Of a stretch of DNA of 64,000 nucleotides, positions 14,707 to 26,996 are shown piece after piece. Source of the DNA: Mesostigma viride. Its lineage: Eukaryota; Streptophyta; Mesostigmatophyceae; Mesostigmatales; Mesostigmataceae. A model generated the notes under the pieces. That model was not told the origin of the DNA. It saw nothing but the letters and a program-made list of their open reading frames with translations, and ran no database searches. A program made the position numbers and the translations under genes. The DNA is taken from assembly GCA_009746045.1 (NCBI GenBank), contig RPFO01000384.1:589837-653836 (forward strand), written 5' to 3'. Position 1 is the first letter of the stretch; each line of letters opens with the position of its first letter.

Positions 14707-17700
14707 AGGTACTGCAGGGATGCTAGAGACCCCAGCTCCGGTGGGATGACACCACTCAGCCTGTTGGAGGACAGCTGCCTGTGGCCAGAGACGAGCAGCC
14801 CACCATGCACACAACTATCAACAAGAAGCAGTGCCAGGGAGGCAGCTCTGATGCCCGAGAGTTCACATTTGCACTCATCAACCAAGAGCGGTGCGCTTGC
14901 AACCAGTGGCAGGCACAACAAAATCCGAAAGAGTACGGTGGCTCCATAATCTTGGTATGAATGATGAGATTCTTTACATCAGGGTGGCCAAGCCGGTGTA
15001 GTAGAACCCCAGATGAAAAAGTCAACCACGCAAAACGGCATGCAGTGAAAATGCCCGGCCGACCTGCCCAACTCCACAATTTCCTCACATTCACCACCAC
15101 CCAGCAATTCTGGGCTGCTGACGAGGTCATGCAGTCACTGGGAAATGCCAGGTCTCAAAACATTACCAGCTAGCACAAATCAATTAACTTACAGGTACAG
15201 CAAGGAGGGTAGAGCCCCCAGCTCCGGTGGGATGACACCGCTCAGGTTGTTAGAGGACAAGTCCCTGTGGCCAGAGACACGCAACGGATCATGCGCACAA
15301 GTATCAACAAGGATTTAGCAGAGTCAGGAAGGCAGCTTGGATGCCCGCGAGTTTACGCTGGCTTCGTCAACCAGGGGCGATCGATGCGCTTGTGACTGTT
15401 CGCGAGCACAAGAAAAGTGCCGTTGCTGCATTATCCTGGTATGACTGATGGGATTCTCAAAGGGTGGCGAAGACGTCGTAATAGAACCCCAGATAAAAAA
15501 GTCAAATACGCAAGTCGCTAAGCGGTGAAAATGCCCGGCCGACCTGCCCAACTTCACGTCAACCACCGCACAGCACTTGGGGGCTGTTGACGAGGTAATG
15601 CAGCCACTGTGTAATGCCAGGCCCACAACATTACCAACTCTGGGCACAGACAAATTGACTTACAGGAACTGCAGGGACCCCAGCACTGGTGGGATGACAC
15701 CGCTCAGCCTGCTACCAGAAAGGAATCTGTGGGCAGGGGCAAGCAGCGAATCATGCATGCAGGTGCCAACAAAGAGTATGCAGGGTGGCTCTTACAAAGC
15801 ATGTCAGTTCGCTGCAGCGAATCTCAACTAAGAGCGTTTGTGGCTGGTGGAACGCACAAGAGAAGTCCTGCTGCTGCATTAATATCCTGGCACCATGGAT
15901 GATGACGTTTTTTACATAAGGGTGGCCGTCGTAACAAAGCCCCAGAAGAAAAGTCAACCATGCAACATGGCATGCAGTGAAAACGCCCGGCCAACCTGCC
16001 CAACTTCACGTTTTCCTGATGTCAACCACCACCCAGCAACTGTGGGCTGATAACCAGGTAATGCAGCCGCTGCATGGGAAATGCCAGCGGGCCAAAATAA
16101 ATTTACTTACAGGAACAACAGGGAGGCTAGAGACCCCAGCTCCCGTGGGATGACCCCGCTCAGGCTGTTTGAGAGCCGCTCCCTGTGGCCAGAGACAAGC
16201 AGAGCATCATGCATGCAGATGCCAACAAGGACTGAGCGGAGTCAGAGAGGCAGCTTGACTGCCCGCAAGTGCAAATGGCATGGCCCTCATCAACCCAGAG
16301 GACTGACCTTGCGACAGGTGGCAAGCTTAAGAGAAGTCCTGCTGCTGCATCATACTGCATGGTATGAATGATGAGATTCCATTAGGGAGGCCAATCCCGC
16401 GTAATAGAGCCGCTGCAGATGAACTGACAACCATGCAGCATGGTATGCAGTGATATTGCCCGGCCGACCAGCCCAACTCCACGTTTTTCTGAAGTCAAAC
16501 CACCACCCAGTCTTGGTGGGCTGTTGGCGAGGTCATGCAGCCACGTACTGGCAAATGCCAGGCCCCACCACTTAACCAGCTGGCAAAAAATAATGGACTT
16601 ACAAAACCGGCAGGGAGGCTATCAGTGACCCCAGCTCCGGTAGAATGACACCGCTCAGGCTGTTATCGGACAAGCGCCTGTGGGCAGGGACACGCAGCGC
16701 ATCACGCATGCAATATAGGATAGTAGTAAAAGCAAAGCCAGGGAGGCAGCTCCTACGCCCGCAATTAAGTTCACGTTTACACTCATCAACCAAGCAAGAT
16801 CGCTTGCGACTGGAGGCACAAAGAATCCTGCTGCTGCATAATCCTGCATGGTATGAATGATGGGATTCTGTAAGGGTGCCCACGCTGCACATGGTTGTAG
16901 AACCCCAGATGAAAAGTCAACCATGCAACATGGTATGCAGTGAAAATGCCCGGCCTGAGCCTACCCAATTTCGCGTTTTCCAGATGTCACCCACCACCCA
17001 GCCATTGTGGGCTGTAGACTAGGTCATGCCGCCGCATACTGGCAAATGCCAGGCCCCACAAGGCCGAAACGTAACCAGCTGGCAAAAATGAATGGACTTA
17101 CAAAACCGGCAGGGAGGCTATCAGCGACCCCAGCTTCGGTGGGATGACACCGCTCAGGCTGTTTGAGAGCCGCTCCCTGTGGCCAGAGACAAGCAGAGCA
17201 TCATGCATGCAGATGCCAGCAAGGACTGAGCAGAGTCAGGGAGGCAGCTTGAATGCCCGCAAGTGCACATGGCATGGCCCCCATCAACCAAGAGGAATGA
17301 CCTTGCAATAGGTGGCACAAGGAAAGTCCTGCTGCTGCATCATACTGCATGGTATGAATGATGAGATTCCAATAGGGAGGCCTAGCCCGCGTAATAGAGC
17401 CCCTCATGAACCGACAGCCATGCGAGCCGGCAGGCAGTGATACTGCCCGGCCGACCAGCCCAACTCCACGTTTTCCTGAAGTCAAACCACCAGCCAGCAG
17501 TTGTGGGCTGTTGACGAGGTCATGCAGCCATGAACTGGGAAATGCCAGGCCCCACCACGTAACCAGCTGGCCAAAAAAATGGACTTACAAAACCGGCAGG
17601 GAGGCTATCAGAGACCCCAGCTCCGGTGGGATGACACCGCTCAGGCTGTGATCTGACAAGCGCCTGTGGGCAGGGACACGCAGCGCATCACACATGCAGA

Positions 17701-20700
17701 AGGATGTCAGCAAAGCAAGGGAGGCAGCTCCAACATTGGCCAATTAAGTTCACGTTTACACTCATCAACCAAGCAAGAGCGCTTGCAACTGGAGGCACAA
17801 AGAATCCTGCTGCTGCATTAACCTGGTATCAATTTTCGGATTCTGTAAGGGTACCAACGCCATTGTAGTAGAACCCCAGATAAAAACTCAACAATGCAAA
17901 ACGGCATGCAGAGATAATGCCTGGCCTAAACGAGTGCCCAACTTCGCGTTGTCCTCACGTGAACCACAACCCAGGTATTGTGGGCTGTTGGCGAGATAAT
18001 GCCGCCACATACTGGCTTATTCAAGGCCCCAAAAGGTAAGCAGCTGGCAAAAATGATTGGATTTACAAAACGGGCAGAGAGGCTATCAGAGACCCCAGCT
18101 CCGGTGGGATGACACCGCTCAGGCTGTTTGAGAGCCGCTCCCTGTGGCCAGAGACAAGCAGAGCATCATGCATGCAGATGCCAGCAAGGACTGAGCAGAG
18201 TCAGGGAGGCAGCTTGAATGCCCGCAAGTGCACATGGCATGGCCCTCATCAACCAAAAGCAACGACCTTGCGACTTGTGGCCAGCCCAAGAAAAGTCCAG
18301 CGGCTGCATTATGCTGCATGGTATGAATGAAGAGAAATTTCCAAAGGGAGGCCAACCGTTGTATTAGAATCCCACATGCCACCGACAACCATGCAACATG
18401 GCATGCAGTGAAAATGCCCGGCCGACCTGCCCAACTCTACATTTTCCTGACGTCAACCACCTGACCCAGCAATTGTTGACCGTTGGCGAGGTAATGCCAT
18501 AATGCCAGGCCCCACAGCGTAACCAGCTGGCAAAACCTTAATGGACTTACAAAACCGGCAGGAAGGCTAGCAGAGACCCCAGCTCCGGTGGGATGACACC
18601 GCTCAGCCTGTTTGAGAGCCGCTCCCTGTGGCCAGAGACAAGCAGAGCATCATGCATGCAGATGCCAGCAAGGACTGAGCAGAGTCAGGGAGGCAGCTTG
18701 AATGCCCTCAAGTGCACATGGCATGGCCCTCATCAACCAAGAGGAATGACCTTGCAATAGGTGGCAAGCGCAAGAAAAGTCCAGCTGCTGCATTTATATG
18801 CTGCATTTATATACACGAGCTGACTTTGCGGCGCAGCACGGATATTAGGCTGTTTTACTTCATTCCGTGGTGTGGATTGAGTGTCCCATGCCGGCTGTAT
18901 AGTTGTTTTGTCGTGGTATCCCTTGTTAGCGTTGGCTTTGTTTATTTTTACGTGGGTGCCTTTACTCTGATGTAAGTAATTATATATTTTAATTTATATA
19001 CTGCATGGTATGAATGATGAGATATTCCAATACAGTAGGGAGGCCAAGCCGGTGTAATAGAGCCCCAGGTGAACCGGCAACCCGATGCAACATGACATGC
19101 AGTGAAAGTGCCTTGCCTGAACCAGTGCCCGACTCAGCGTTTTTCTGATGTCAATCACCACCCAGCAAGTGTGGGCTGCTGACGAGGTGTAATGCCGTAA
19201 CGCCAGGCCCCACAGTGCAACCAGCTGGAAAAAATTAATTAAGATCTCTAAGCTCCCAAGAAGACCAGCATTTGATTGGATACAAGAAGTGGAGCCCTGC
19301 CACAAATACAACAGTTAACAGTGGCCTTAAGGTTTCTCAGTCCGCACGCGGAAGCAAGAAGCCTCCAGGGCGGGAGGGAGGGAAAAGAAACAATTGCAGA
19401 TCATTGCCAGCCTAGCTTGCTTAAGGCATGGTCCGCCGACACACAAGCTGACATTATCCTTAATTAATAAAAACCGGCATACGTCACGCGCCGGCCTGAA
19501 CGGTGCTGAAAACGCCACTACAAATTACATGGCCACGCACCCCCTGGCTAGTGCGTGAACTGTACAGGTAGTCGTACAAGGTTCTCAAGACTGACAAACA
19601 CAAATATCGCCCATCGACCCCTTGGGCCGGTCCGAGTCCATGATACAATAATTAATCACGACTCACTAAAAAAGAAACAAATCAGTCAAAGATTCGTTAA
19701 GCAACCAGCCGACCCTACAGGTCCCCACCTAACCTCAGCCGGTGCAACCAAATACAAATCTTTGCAAGCAAGTCATGTAAAACCTGCAATTAATTTTTTC
19801 GGACCACTAATTAATAGCCACCGACCCTTATAAACAGCCGGGTCATCCAAGGAAAATTCAGGCGAGCATGGAACCCTTTGCACAGATCGAATCAGTCAGC
19901 CTTCAGTTCCACATGCAGGCCAAGGCATAGCGGCCCTATCTATCCCGCATTCGTTGGTTAAACTATATTCAGAGAAAACCGATGGACTTACAAAACGGGC
20001 AGGGTCGAGGATATCAGAGACCCCAGCTCCGGTGGGATGACACCGCTCAGGCTCTTTGAGAGCCGCTCCCTGTGGCCAGAGACAAGCAGAGCATCATGCA
20101 TGCAGATGCCAGCAAGGACTGCGCAGAGTCAGGGAGGCAGCTTGAATGCCCGCAAGTGCACATGGCATATGGCCCTCATCAACCAAAAGCAATGACCTTG
20201 CGACTTGTGGCCAGCCCAAGAAAAGTCCAGCGGCTGCATTATGCTGCATGGTATGAATGAAGAGAAATTTCCAAAGGGAGGCCAACCGTTGTATTAGAAT
20301 CCCACATGCCACCGACAACCATGCAACATGGCATGCAGTGAAAATGCCCGGCCGACCTGCCCAGCTCTACGTTTTCCTGACGTCAATCACCTGACCCAGC
20401 AATTGCATGGGCTGCTGACGAGGTAATGCCATAATGCCAGGCCCCGCAAAGTAACCAGCTGGCAATGATTAATTGACTTACACAACCGGCATGGAGGCTA
20501 TCAGAGACCCCAGCTCCGGTGGGATGGCACCGCTCAGGCTGTTTGAGAGCCGCTCCCTGTGGCCAGAGACAAGCAGAGCATCATGCATGCAGATGCCAAC
20601 AAGGAGTAAGCAGAGTCAGGGAGGCAGCTTGAATGCCCGCAAGTGCACATGGCATGGCCCTCATCAACCAAGAGGAATGACCTTGCGACAGGTGGCAAGC

Positions 20701-22049
20701 GCAAGAAAAGTCCTGCTGCTGCATCATACTGCATGGTATGAATGATGAGATTCCGATAGGGTGGCCAAGCCGGTGTAATAGAGCCGCTGCAGATGAACTT
20801 ACAACCATGCAGCATGGTATGCAGTGAAAACGCCCGGCCAACCTGCCCAACTCCAGGTTTTCCTGATGTCAACCACCATCCATCCAGCAATGCAAAATGG
20901 TGGGCTCCTGAGAGGGGAGCGGCGCCACTGGGAAATTCCAGGCCCCACAAAGTAACCAGCTGGCAAAACCTTAATGGACTTACAAAACCGGCAGGGAGGC
21001 AATCAGAGACCCCAGCTCCGGTGGGATGGCACCGCTCAGACTCTTTGAGAGCCGCTCCCTGTGGCCAGAGACAAGCAGAGCATCATGCATGCAGATGCCA
21101 ACAAGGAGTAAGCAGAGTCAGGGAGGCAGCTTGAATGCCCGCAAGTGCACATGGCATGGCCCTCATCAACCAAGAGGAATGACCTTGCGACAGGTGGCAA
21201 GCGCAAGAAAAGTCCTGCTGCTGCATCATACTGCATGGTATGAATGATGAGATTCCGATAGGGTGGCCAAGCCGGTGTAATAGAGCCGCTGCAGATGAAC
21301 TTACAACCATGCAGCATGGTATGCAGTGAAAACGCCCGGCCAACCTGCCCAACTCCAGGTTTTCCTGATGTCAACCACCATCCATCCAGCAATGCAAAAT
21401 GGTGGGCTCCTGAGATGGGAGCGGCGCCACTGGGAAATTCCAGTCCCCACAACGTAACCAGCTGGCAAAACCTTAATGGACTTACAAAACCGGCAGGGAG
21501 GCAATCAGAGACCCCAGCTCCGGTGGGATGGCACCGCTGAGGCTGTTTGAGAGCCGCTCCCTGTGGCCAGAGACAAGCAGAGCATCATGCATGCAGATGC
21601 CAGCAAGGACTGAGCAGAGTCAGGGAGGCAGCTTGAATGCCCGCACGTGCACATGGCATGGCCCTCATCAACCAAGAGGAAATTTGACCTTCCGACAGGT
21701 GGCAAGCGCAAGAAAAGTCCTGCTGCTGCATCATACTGCATGGCATGAATGATGAGATACCAATAGGGAGCCCAAGCCCGCGTAATAGAGCCCCTCATGA
21801 ACCGACAGCCATGCGAGCCGGCAGGCAGTGATACTGCCCGGCCGACCTGCCCAGCTCTACGTTTTCAAGATGTCAACCACCACCCAGCCATGGTGGGCTG
21901 CTGAGGGGGGCTGCCACCGCTGGGAAATTCCAGGCCCCACAACGTAACCAGCTGGCAAAAATGAATGGACTCACAAAACCGGCAGGGAGGCTATCAGAGA
22001 CCCCAGCTTCGGTGGGAGGACACCGCTCAGGCTGTTTGAGAGCCGCTCC
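14707..22049 (-). CDS. LRR exons, group 1 (14 exons, one plant-type LRR each)
   Basis: Exon coordinates on the minus strand: 14707-14778, 15193-15264, 15664-15726, 16111-16182, 16603-16677, 17102-17176, 17589-17663, 18067-18141, 18551-18625, 19992-20069, 20482-20556, 20984-21058, 21486-21560 and 21975-22049. Each has an acceptor ending CCACAG (or similar) and a donor GTAAGT, GTGAGT or GTAAAT. Both sides are phase 2, so each exon adds exactly 24-25 residues of the form LSSNRLSGVIPPELGSL (21 and 26 residues in two copies). The extracellular plant LRR consensus LxxNxLSGxIPxxLGxL is clear. Such solenoids bind ligands or protein partners. All 14 stay open and keep splice sites although their introns have diverged, which argues for function or recent function. 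Promoter, start exon, signal peptide, membrane segment and kinase were not found. In the minus-strand direction this is the 3' part of the array. Confidence 0.75.
18790..19003. other. AT-rich insertion inside an LRR intron
   Basis: Relative to sister monomers, about 205 bp are inserted between GCTGCATTTATA and TTTATATACTGCATGG. The TTTATA duplicated at both edges could be a target duplication. It has no coding potential and is of unknown type. Confidence 0.5.
19240..19982. mobile_element. dispersed repeat DR, copy 2, inserted in an LRR monomer
   Basis: Sister monomers read ACCAGCTGGCAAAAATGAATGG followed by the donor. Here that joint is split, with ACCAGCTGGAAAAAATTAAT on one side and GAAAACCGATGGACTTAC on the other. 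The 743-bp insert aligns with 10315-11095. The clean empty site shows DR is or was mobile. No coding capacity was recognised. Confidence 0.7.
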
Positions 22050-22898
22050 CTGTGGCCAGAGACAAGCAGAGCATCATGCATGCAGATGCCAGCAAGGACT
22101 GAGCAGAGTCAGGGAGGCAGCTTGAATGCCCGCAAGTGCACATGGCATGGCCCTCATCAACCAAGAGGACTGACCTTGCGACAGGGGGAACAAGGAAAGT
22201 CCTGCTGCTGCGTTATCCTGCATGGTATGAATGATGAGATATTCCAATAGGGAGGCCAAGCTGGTGTAATAGAACCCCAGCCAGATGAAACGACCACCAT
22301 GCAACATGGCATGCAGTGAAAACGCCCGGCCAACCTGCCCAACTCCACGTTTTCCTAATGTCAACCACCACGCAGCCATGGTGGGCTGCTGACAGTGTAA
22401 TGCCGCCACTGCATGGGAAATACCAGGTCCCACAATGCAACCAGCAGGCAAAAATGAATGGGACAGGACATACCTAAAGTGCATTTTTCTGGAAATTATA
22501 CCTGCGGTATGCATGAGATTAGCATCGGGGACTATGAATCAATGATATTTAAGAAAATTTCCAACTAGTCGGGGGTGGACTAGCCCCCACCATCCACCGG
22601 TACTGCGCTAAAAGTAGAAAAAGGTGCTATTTTAGGCACATTTCCCTAGCTAGAACAATGGGCACATAATTCCTGGTCAAATCACATATTTCCATACACA
22701 TGCCCCCCCCACCGTTTTGAGAAACTCTACCTAAGTGGGACCACGAAATAAGAATGGATGCACACGTTATTAATTTTCCTGCAAACCCCGTACTTTTTTT
22801 ATTAAAAAAGTCATAACCACTTTTAAAAATGCCATTTCACATTTTTCACTCTTAGTAGTATTTTTAAGTACAAGAGAGGGGGGTACATGCAGCCCTAA

Positions 22899-24323
22899 CA
22901 GTGTTTTTAGTAAGGGTTTTTGGCACGCGTCAGCCCATAGCAGTTGGGGCGGGGCCCAGCTAGGGCCTCCCTATAAGGCGGAACTACCCTCAGGCCTCAA
23001 GTAATGAACCGGGGGATGGGGGGTGGGGCAGTCACATTATAGTTACCCTAAGGGCAACAAAACTTTTAACAAGATATCTTTTATTATCAAAGTGAGCTTG
23101 AGATTTCAATGGTAAGTGATTGGTACTTGATGCATCAAGCTCAAACAAAAGCTAGCACGTCTGGATGTGTATAAAACAAGAGCCCTTAGCTACGGATTAT
23201 AAGACAAACTGTCTAGCCTGTGGATCCATTGTTGTCAAGACTCAAGACAGGTACCAGCGCTGACTGCACCTCCAGGGGCTTGTGCCTCTAGCCTCACCGC
23301 TAGCCACTATCAGTCAGTCAGTACAGCTCCAACTCATCATCCTCGGTTGACCTTTTCCTCTTGTTCCACCTTTCTAGCTCCCTCACGGCCTTGGTTACAT
23401 CGACGAGAGCGGGACTACTGGGTCCTGCCCCGTCGGCGGTTTGCCTCTTCAAAATATGACAAAATCGCAACCGAATGAACCTTTTAAGGAATCCGCCTAC
23501 TTTCGACCCCATGGCCAGGTGTGCCCAAAGCCCCAAACCCCGCTGAAGATCCGCGAGTCAGGTACAAGACAATGTAATGCAGAAATACGAAAAAATGTTG
23601 CGTAGACTTACGGATAGGCCGCTGAGGTTGATCAACGAATTTTATTTCCTAACGGGCCTCAGCATGATACCTAAACCGATGCAACCCGCAGGTTGAAAGA
23701 AAAGTAGAAAACGCTCCTACGAAATAGCAGCTGCTATTCAAATGCATCCATCGTAAGTTTACGTATGCTTTGCGTACAAAGTATCCGCTAGCGCTGCGAT
23801 GGCTATCGCCACCTCGGTGGCTGCACCAAATAATTATGTTGTCTCGCGTTGGCAAGCCAGGCAGACGGGCCGGCAGGTCTTAGCATCCAGGCACCGAACG
23901 TTCCAGAGGTGAGAGGTTCCACACGGCCAATTAGTGCGGCACACATTTGTCTATGGTTCCGCTTACAGCACTGATTAGTGCGGCCCACATTTCAGTCAGT
24001 CACAGTCAGTTTCAGTCAGTGCACGAAAATCTCAAGTACGATTCGGTGGGCCTGGATGGGCTTATACTTAAAACTATGTACGAAAAATATATATAGGCGC
24101 GGCGAGTAGAGGTTGACGCGGCGAACCTGTGGCCCAGGCACATGACGCGTGAGGACTTGGTGCACGTCAGACGACCGACGCGAAGCCCAAATTTACGCGT
24201 CAGTCGCCTGACGCGCGGCCTAAATTTACGCGTCAGCCGGCTGACGCGCGGGGTAAAATTCCTGACGCGTAAGAGCTGGCGCGTCAGCCTGCTGACGCAT
24301 GCGTCACGTTACTAAAAACACTG
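22899..24323. mobile_element. non-autonomous hAT-like DNA transposon, 1425 bp, 8-bp target duplication
   Basis: The ends are inverted repeats: CAGTGTTTTTAGTAA at 22899 and its complement ending at 24323. It is flanked by an exact 8-bp direct duplication AGCCCTAA (22891-22898 and 24324-24331), and the uninterrupted site is present in every other S copy. CAG-type ends with an 8-bp duplication are the hAT signature. The right 200 bp are packed with TGACGCG/CGCGTCA motifs in both orientations and one lies near the left end, like subterminal transposase-binding sites. No transposase domain was recognised. Confidence 0.85.
23318..23536 (-). CDS. short open frame inside the hAT-like element, 72 aa
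   Basis: ATG to stop, with a basic hydrophobic N-terminal half and a charged C-terminal half (KRKRSTEDDELELY at the end). I do not recognise it. It could be a leftover terminal exon of a transposase or a chance frame. The KRKR stretch resembles a nuclear localisation signal, which is weak evidence. Confidence 0.25.
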   Translation of the reverse strand: MGLWAHLAMGSKVGGFLKRFIRLRFCHILKRQTADGAGPSSPALVDVTKAVRELERWNKRKRSTEDDELELY

Positions 24324-24535
24324 AGCCCTAAAGTTTGAGGTCATTCTGACAACCACAGGTAAAGTTATGTGTCGGATTTTTTAGCTGAAAAATATCGCTT
24401 CCCATTTTAGCTCACCACAGGTGTATTGTTTTAAGCAATGACCCCAATCGATGGTTGAATAACATGCCAAACATGCCGGGAAGGGTTTCCAAACATTGCT
24501 GGCCATGGTCCCATTGAGTGGAGATTGTTGAGCTT

Positions 24536-25996
24536 CGCTCATTTTATATATGACGCGTGGACGGGCTCAAAGGGGACCGACCTGCTGTAGGTAGCGTAAG
24601 ACTAGCGCTTGTCACGAGGGTACTGCACCGGCCGGCCCTTTTTGGTGCCGAGGCTGAGTGTGGTTCCGGAGTGCAGGCCTAGGTAGCTTCTAACGCACGT
24701 CACTAGACCTTGTTACCTGCGCCAGCCGCCAGGCGTGGCGCAACTGTGATGGGCAGTCAGTACACCTTGTACCTGCGCCAGCCGGCAGGCCTGCGTGGCG
24801 CAATGTGAATGATGATAGTCAGTACTTAGAGTGGTGTAGGGGACGTAGGGAGGCCTCTTTTCAGCTTCGCAACTTTATCCCAGCATTTGCTGGCAAGGTC
24901 GGCTGGCCGCTATGGCGGCTGCGCTGAATGTAAGACGATGCTATCGACCTCTCCGGGCGTGGAGAGGCCTAGAATAAATTTCTTTATGTTCTCCACCAAC
25001 CGTTACAGGCCACGGTAATGGTTGTTGGGTGGGGGGCTCTACGATTTGAGTAAAAGGGTGTGATTTCTGGCGCTGGTCCCACTGACGATTCCCCTCTACC
25101 CCTGGGTGCGGCAAGCAGCTTCCTGACACTGGGGAAGCTGCGTTTTAAGTCGGACAACGTCAGGGAAGGAGCCATACAGGCCAGGGCCAGCGGCTACGGT
25201 GGAAAGAATCACAGGTGGAGGCGAATCTGCCTTAAACGTGGAGATGGCTAGCGCGGGGTGCCAGGGTAGCCCATAACTGCCAGGAGCCTGACAGCGCCGG
25301 GACTCGATCTTTCGGCCTGTGGCCAGACGGGAGTTTCGGGGAGGATGCGGGGCTGGAGCAAATCTTGGTGGGAGGAGCGCGCTCTTCATCATTGCCCGTT
25401 TTTTTTTTCAGCAAAGAATGTTCGCCTGACGAGGCTGCAATTCTGGCTGTTTTACCGCCTGTGTTTTTATCCTGTATGATGCATTATAGGAAAAGCAATA
25501 AAGAGTTCGGTTCAGCCAGGGGGGCATATCTATGCCATAAAAATTTCCTACAAAAACACAAGCCCTGGTCGGGGCCTTGGCTAAGCAGTTTCCAAGCCAA
25601 GGCGTTGGTAGGGTAGAGGGCCTATCGCCACAATGGTTTCAGTCAATGCCGGGAAATCCCAGCCTCGGGGGTGGGGCTGGTGATGGGTCCTGGGCTTGTG
25701 AGAGACGGTCCGGGGGCGTAAGGCCTAATGAGCAGCCGCTGGGAACTGCCCCCCTAACGGGGGGAACGACATGGGTGCCGCCCTGCGTCCGCCAGGAAAC
25801 CGTAGCGGCCACAGGTGGCGGCAGTACAGCCGCGGCAGCGTGCGGGAGGGGGGCCATGGTCGGAAAGAAACTCGGCACCAAGGTTGGCGACAGCCTTGGT
25901 GGCCAGGTAGGAGGTGTGGGGGCAACACCTTATGTTCGAGTATGCTGGCCCCCCAGCATGGTGCTACAATAACCAACTTGATAATGATGTGCACTG
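24536..25996. repeat. repeat family R3, copy A (with an extra 1.05-kb segment)
   Basis: 24536-24865 and 25915-25996 match 28590-28935 and 28965-29040 nearly base for base (ATATATGACGCGTGG, then CACCGGCCGGCCC, ending TTGATAATGATGTGCACTG). The segment 24866-25914 is absent from copy B and carries no recognisable gene. Two open frames at 25577-25972 and 25639-25881 overlap on opposite strands and look like chance. Confidence 0.65.
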
Positions 25997-26522
25997 ACAC
26001 ATCAATCCGACGCCGCGCCAAAGTGTCCGCGGTAATTCCGGGGTGAAATTGACGAAATTCGGTGTGCGCGGGAGATGTTGAGTGCGAATTTGATTGCGAA
26101 GGCTATGGTAGCGTGAAAATTTACTGTGCACGGATTACGAAGCCATTTTGTACCAGATTTCGCTTGTTCGATCGGCATTGATGTAAGGAAATTTATTCTG
26201 CAAAAAAAACGTTCGGAAGTAGCTCTTATTTGTGAGGGTGCGAGGGCAAACACGCAGCAGTGCCCAGTTTTGCACGCTGCGCGCAGCTACCCATGTGTCT
26301 TCAAGGTAACCTCTAGAGCAGATTAAGACGCTACTGGTGGGAGGGCACACTTTTGAACGACTCCTTATATCATTTCGAAGAAATTTAGTGTAGGAATTCC
26401 CTTAATTTTGCGTTTCCATGTTGCACGCAATTTCCCCGTAAAATTCAGATCTATAGGAGCGCTGACAGGGGCAAAATGCATGTCGTGGATTTAATCGCTT
26501 TTACCCCATTTCTTGCAGCTTT

Positions 26523-26645
26523 ATGACTTCCCTTGGGGGGAGCAACATTGTCCGCTGCATAAACTGTGGGCGGGGCTCGCTGCCGACGTCGCTGGTGTGC
26601 CCGGGGTGCGGGAGAACCAACATCTACTGGTTTCTATCGTCGTAA
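26523..26645 (+). CDS. 40-aa Cys4 zinc-ribbon frame, possible terminal exon
   Basis: An ATG frame immediately follows a TTGCAG acceptor-like site and ends at TAA 26643-26645. It contains CINCG, 11 residues, then CPGCG: a two-knuckle Cys4 zinc ribbon as in many nucleic-acid-binding or ribosomal proteins. It may be a small protein or the last exon of a plus-strand gene whose upstream exons I cannot find, possibly a transposon gene because it lies in an inserted block. Confidence 0.35.
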   Translation: MTSLGGSNIVRCINCGRGSLPTSLVCPGCGRTNIYWFLSS

Positions 26646-26669
26646 CCCGCTTTTTTGTCGTCATTATGC

Positions 26670-26700
26670 GGCGTAGTCTAGTGGTTTAAGTGTCCGGCGA
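26670..26700 (+). other. tRNA-like A-box sequence (SINE-head candidate)
   Basis: TAGTCTAGTGG at 26674-26684 fits the RNA polymerase III A box and continues as a tRNA-like D-arm (TTTAAGTGTCCGGCG). No B box or cloverleaf follows, so this is not a tRNA gene. It is a weak hint of a tRNA-derived element. Confidence 0.25.
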
Positions 26701-26996
26701 CGGGTGAAAAGAACTCTTGCCCTGACGCCATGGGCTGAGGAGGCACTCCGAGAAGGACTGGAGCGGGCGGGCAAAATAAAATGCGACAGTGCCCACACCC
26801 CGCCGGCGCACCCCGGCGAACAAGACAAAGCGCACCGTTCCCCCCCTGGGCCCATCGCTGCCGTCGCCGGGCGGCACGTTGGGGAGGCGGCTCCTTCTCC
26901 CTTTTTTTGTGCATGTTGCATCATTTTGAACCCCTGACCAACGGAGGCATGTTAATGAACGAGTGGATGCATGCATGAATGAACGGATGCATGAAT

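Larger units (their letters stand above)
14411..22459 (-). repeat. tandem array of about 490-bp monomers, one LRR exon each (14 exons)
   Basis: Each monomer has one 63-78 nt exon and about 410 bp of conserved intron. Monomer starts are about 447-502 bp apart. The oldest-looking monomers (14.4-18.6 kb) are clearly diverged in the introns. Two consecutive monomers (about 20482-20983 and 20984-21485) are near-identical 502-bp duplicates. The array is interrupted by an AT-rich insertion (18790-19003) and by DR copy 2 (19240-19982). Removing both restores the normal spacing. Confidence 0.9.

Noticed and set aside
14411-22459. Regularly spaced repeats as a CRISPR-like array
   Set aside because: Monomers are about 490 bp with splice sites and LRR coding. 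The context is eukaryotic and there are no cas genes.
25577-25972. 131-aa Gly-rich plus frame and an overlapping 98-aa minus frame
   Set aside because: GC-rich stretch open on both strands, with no motifs or splice context.
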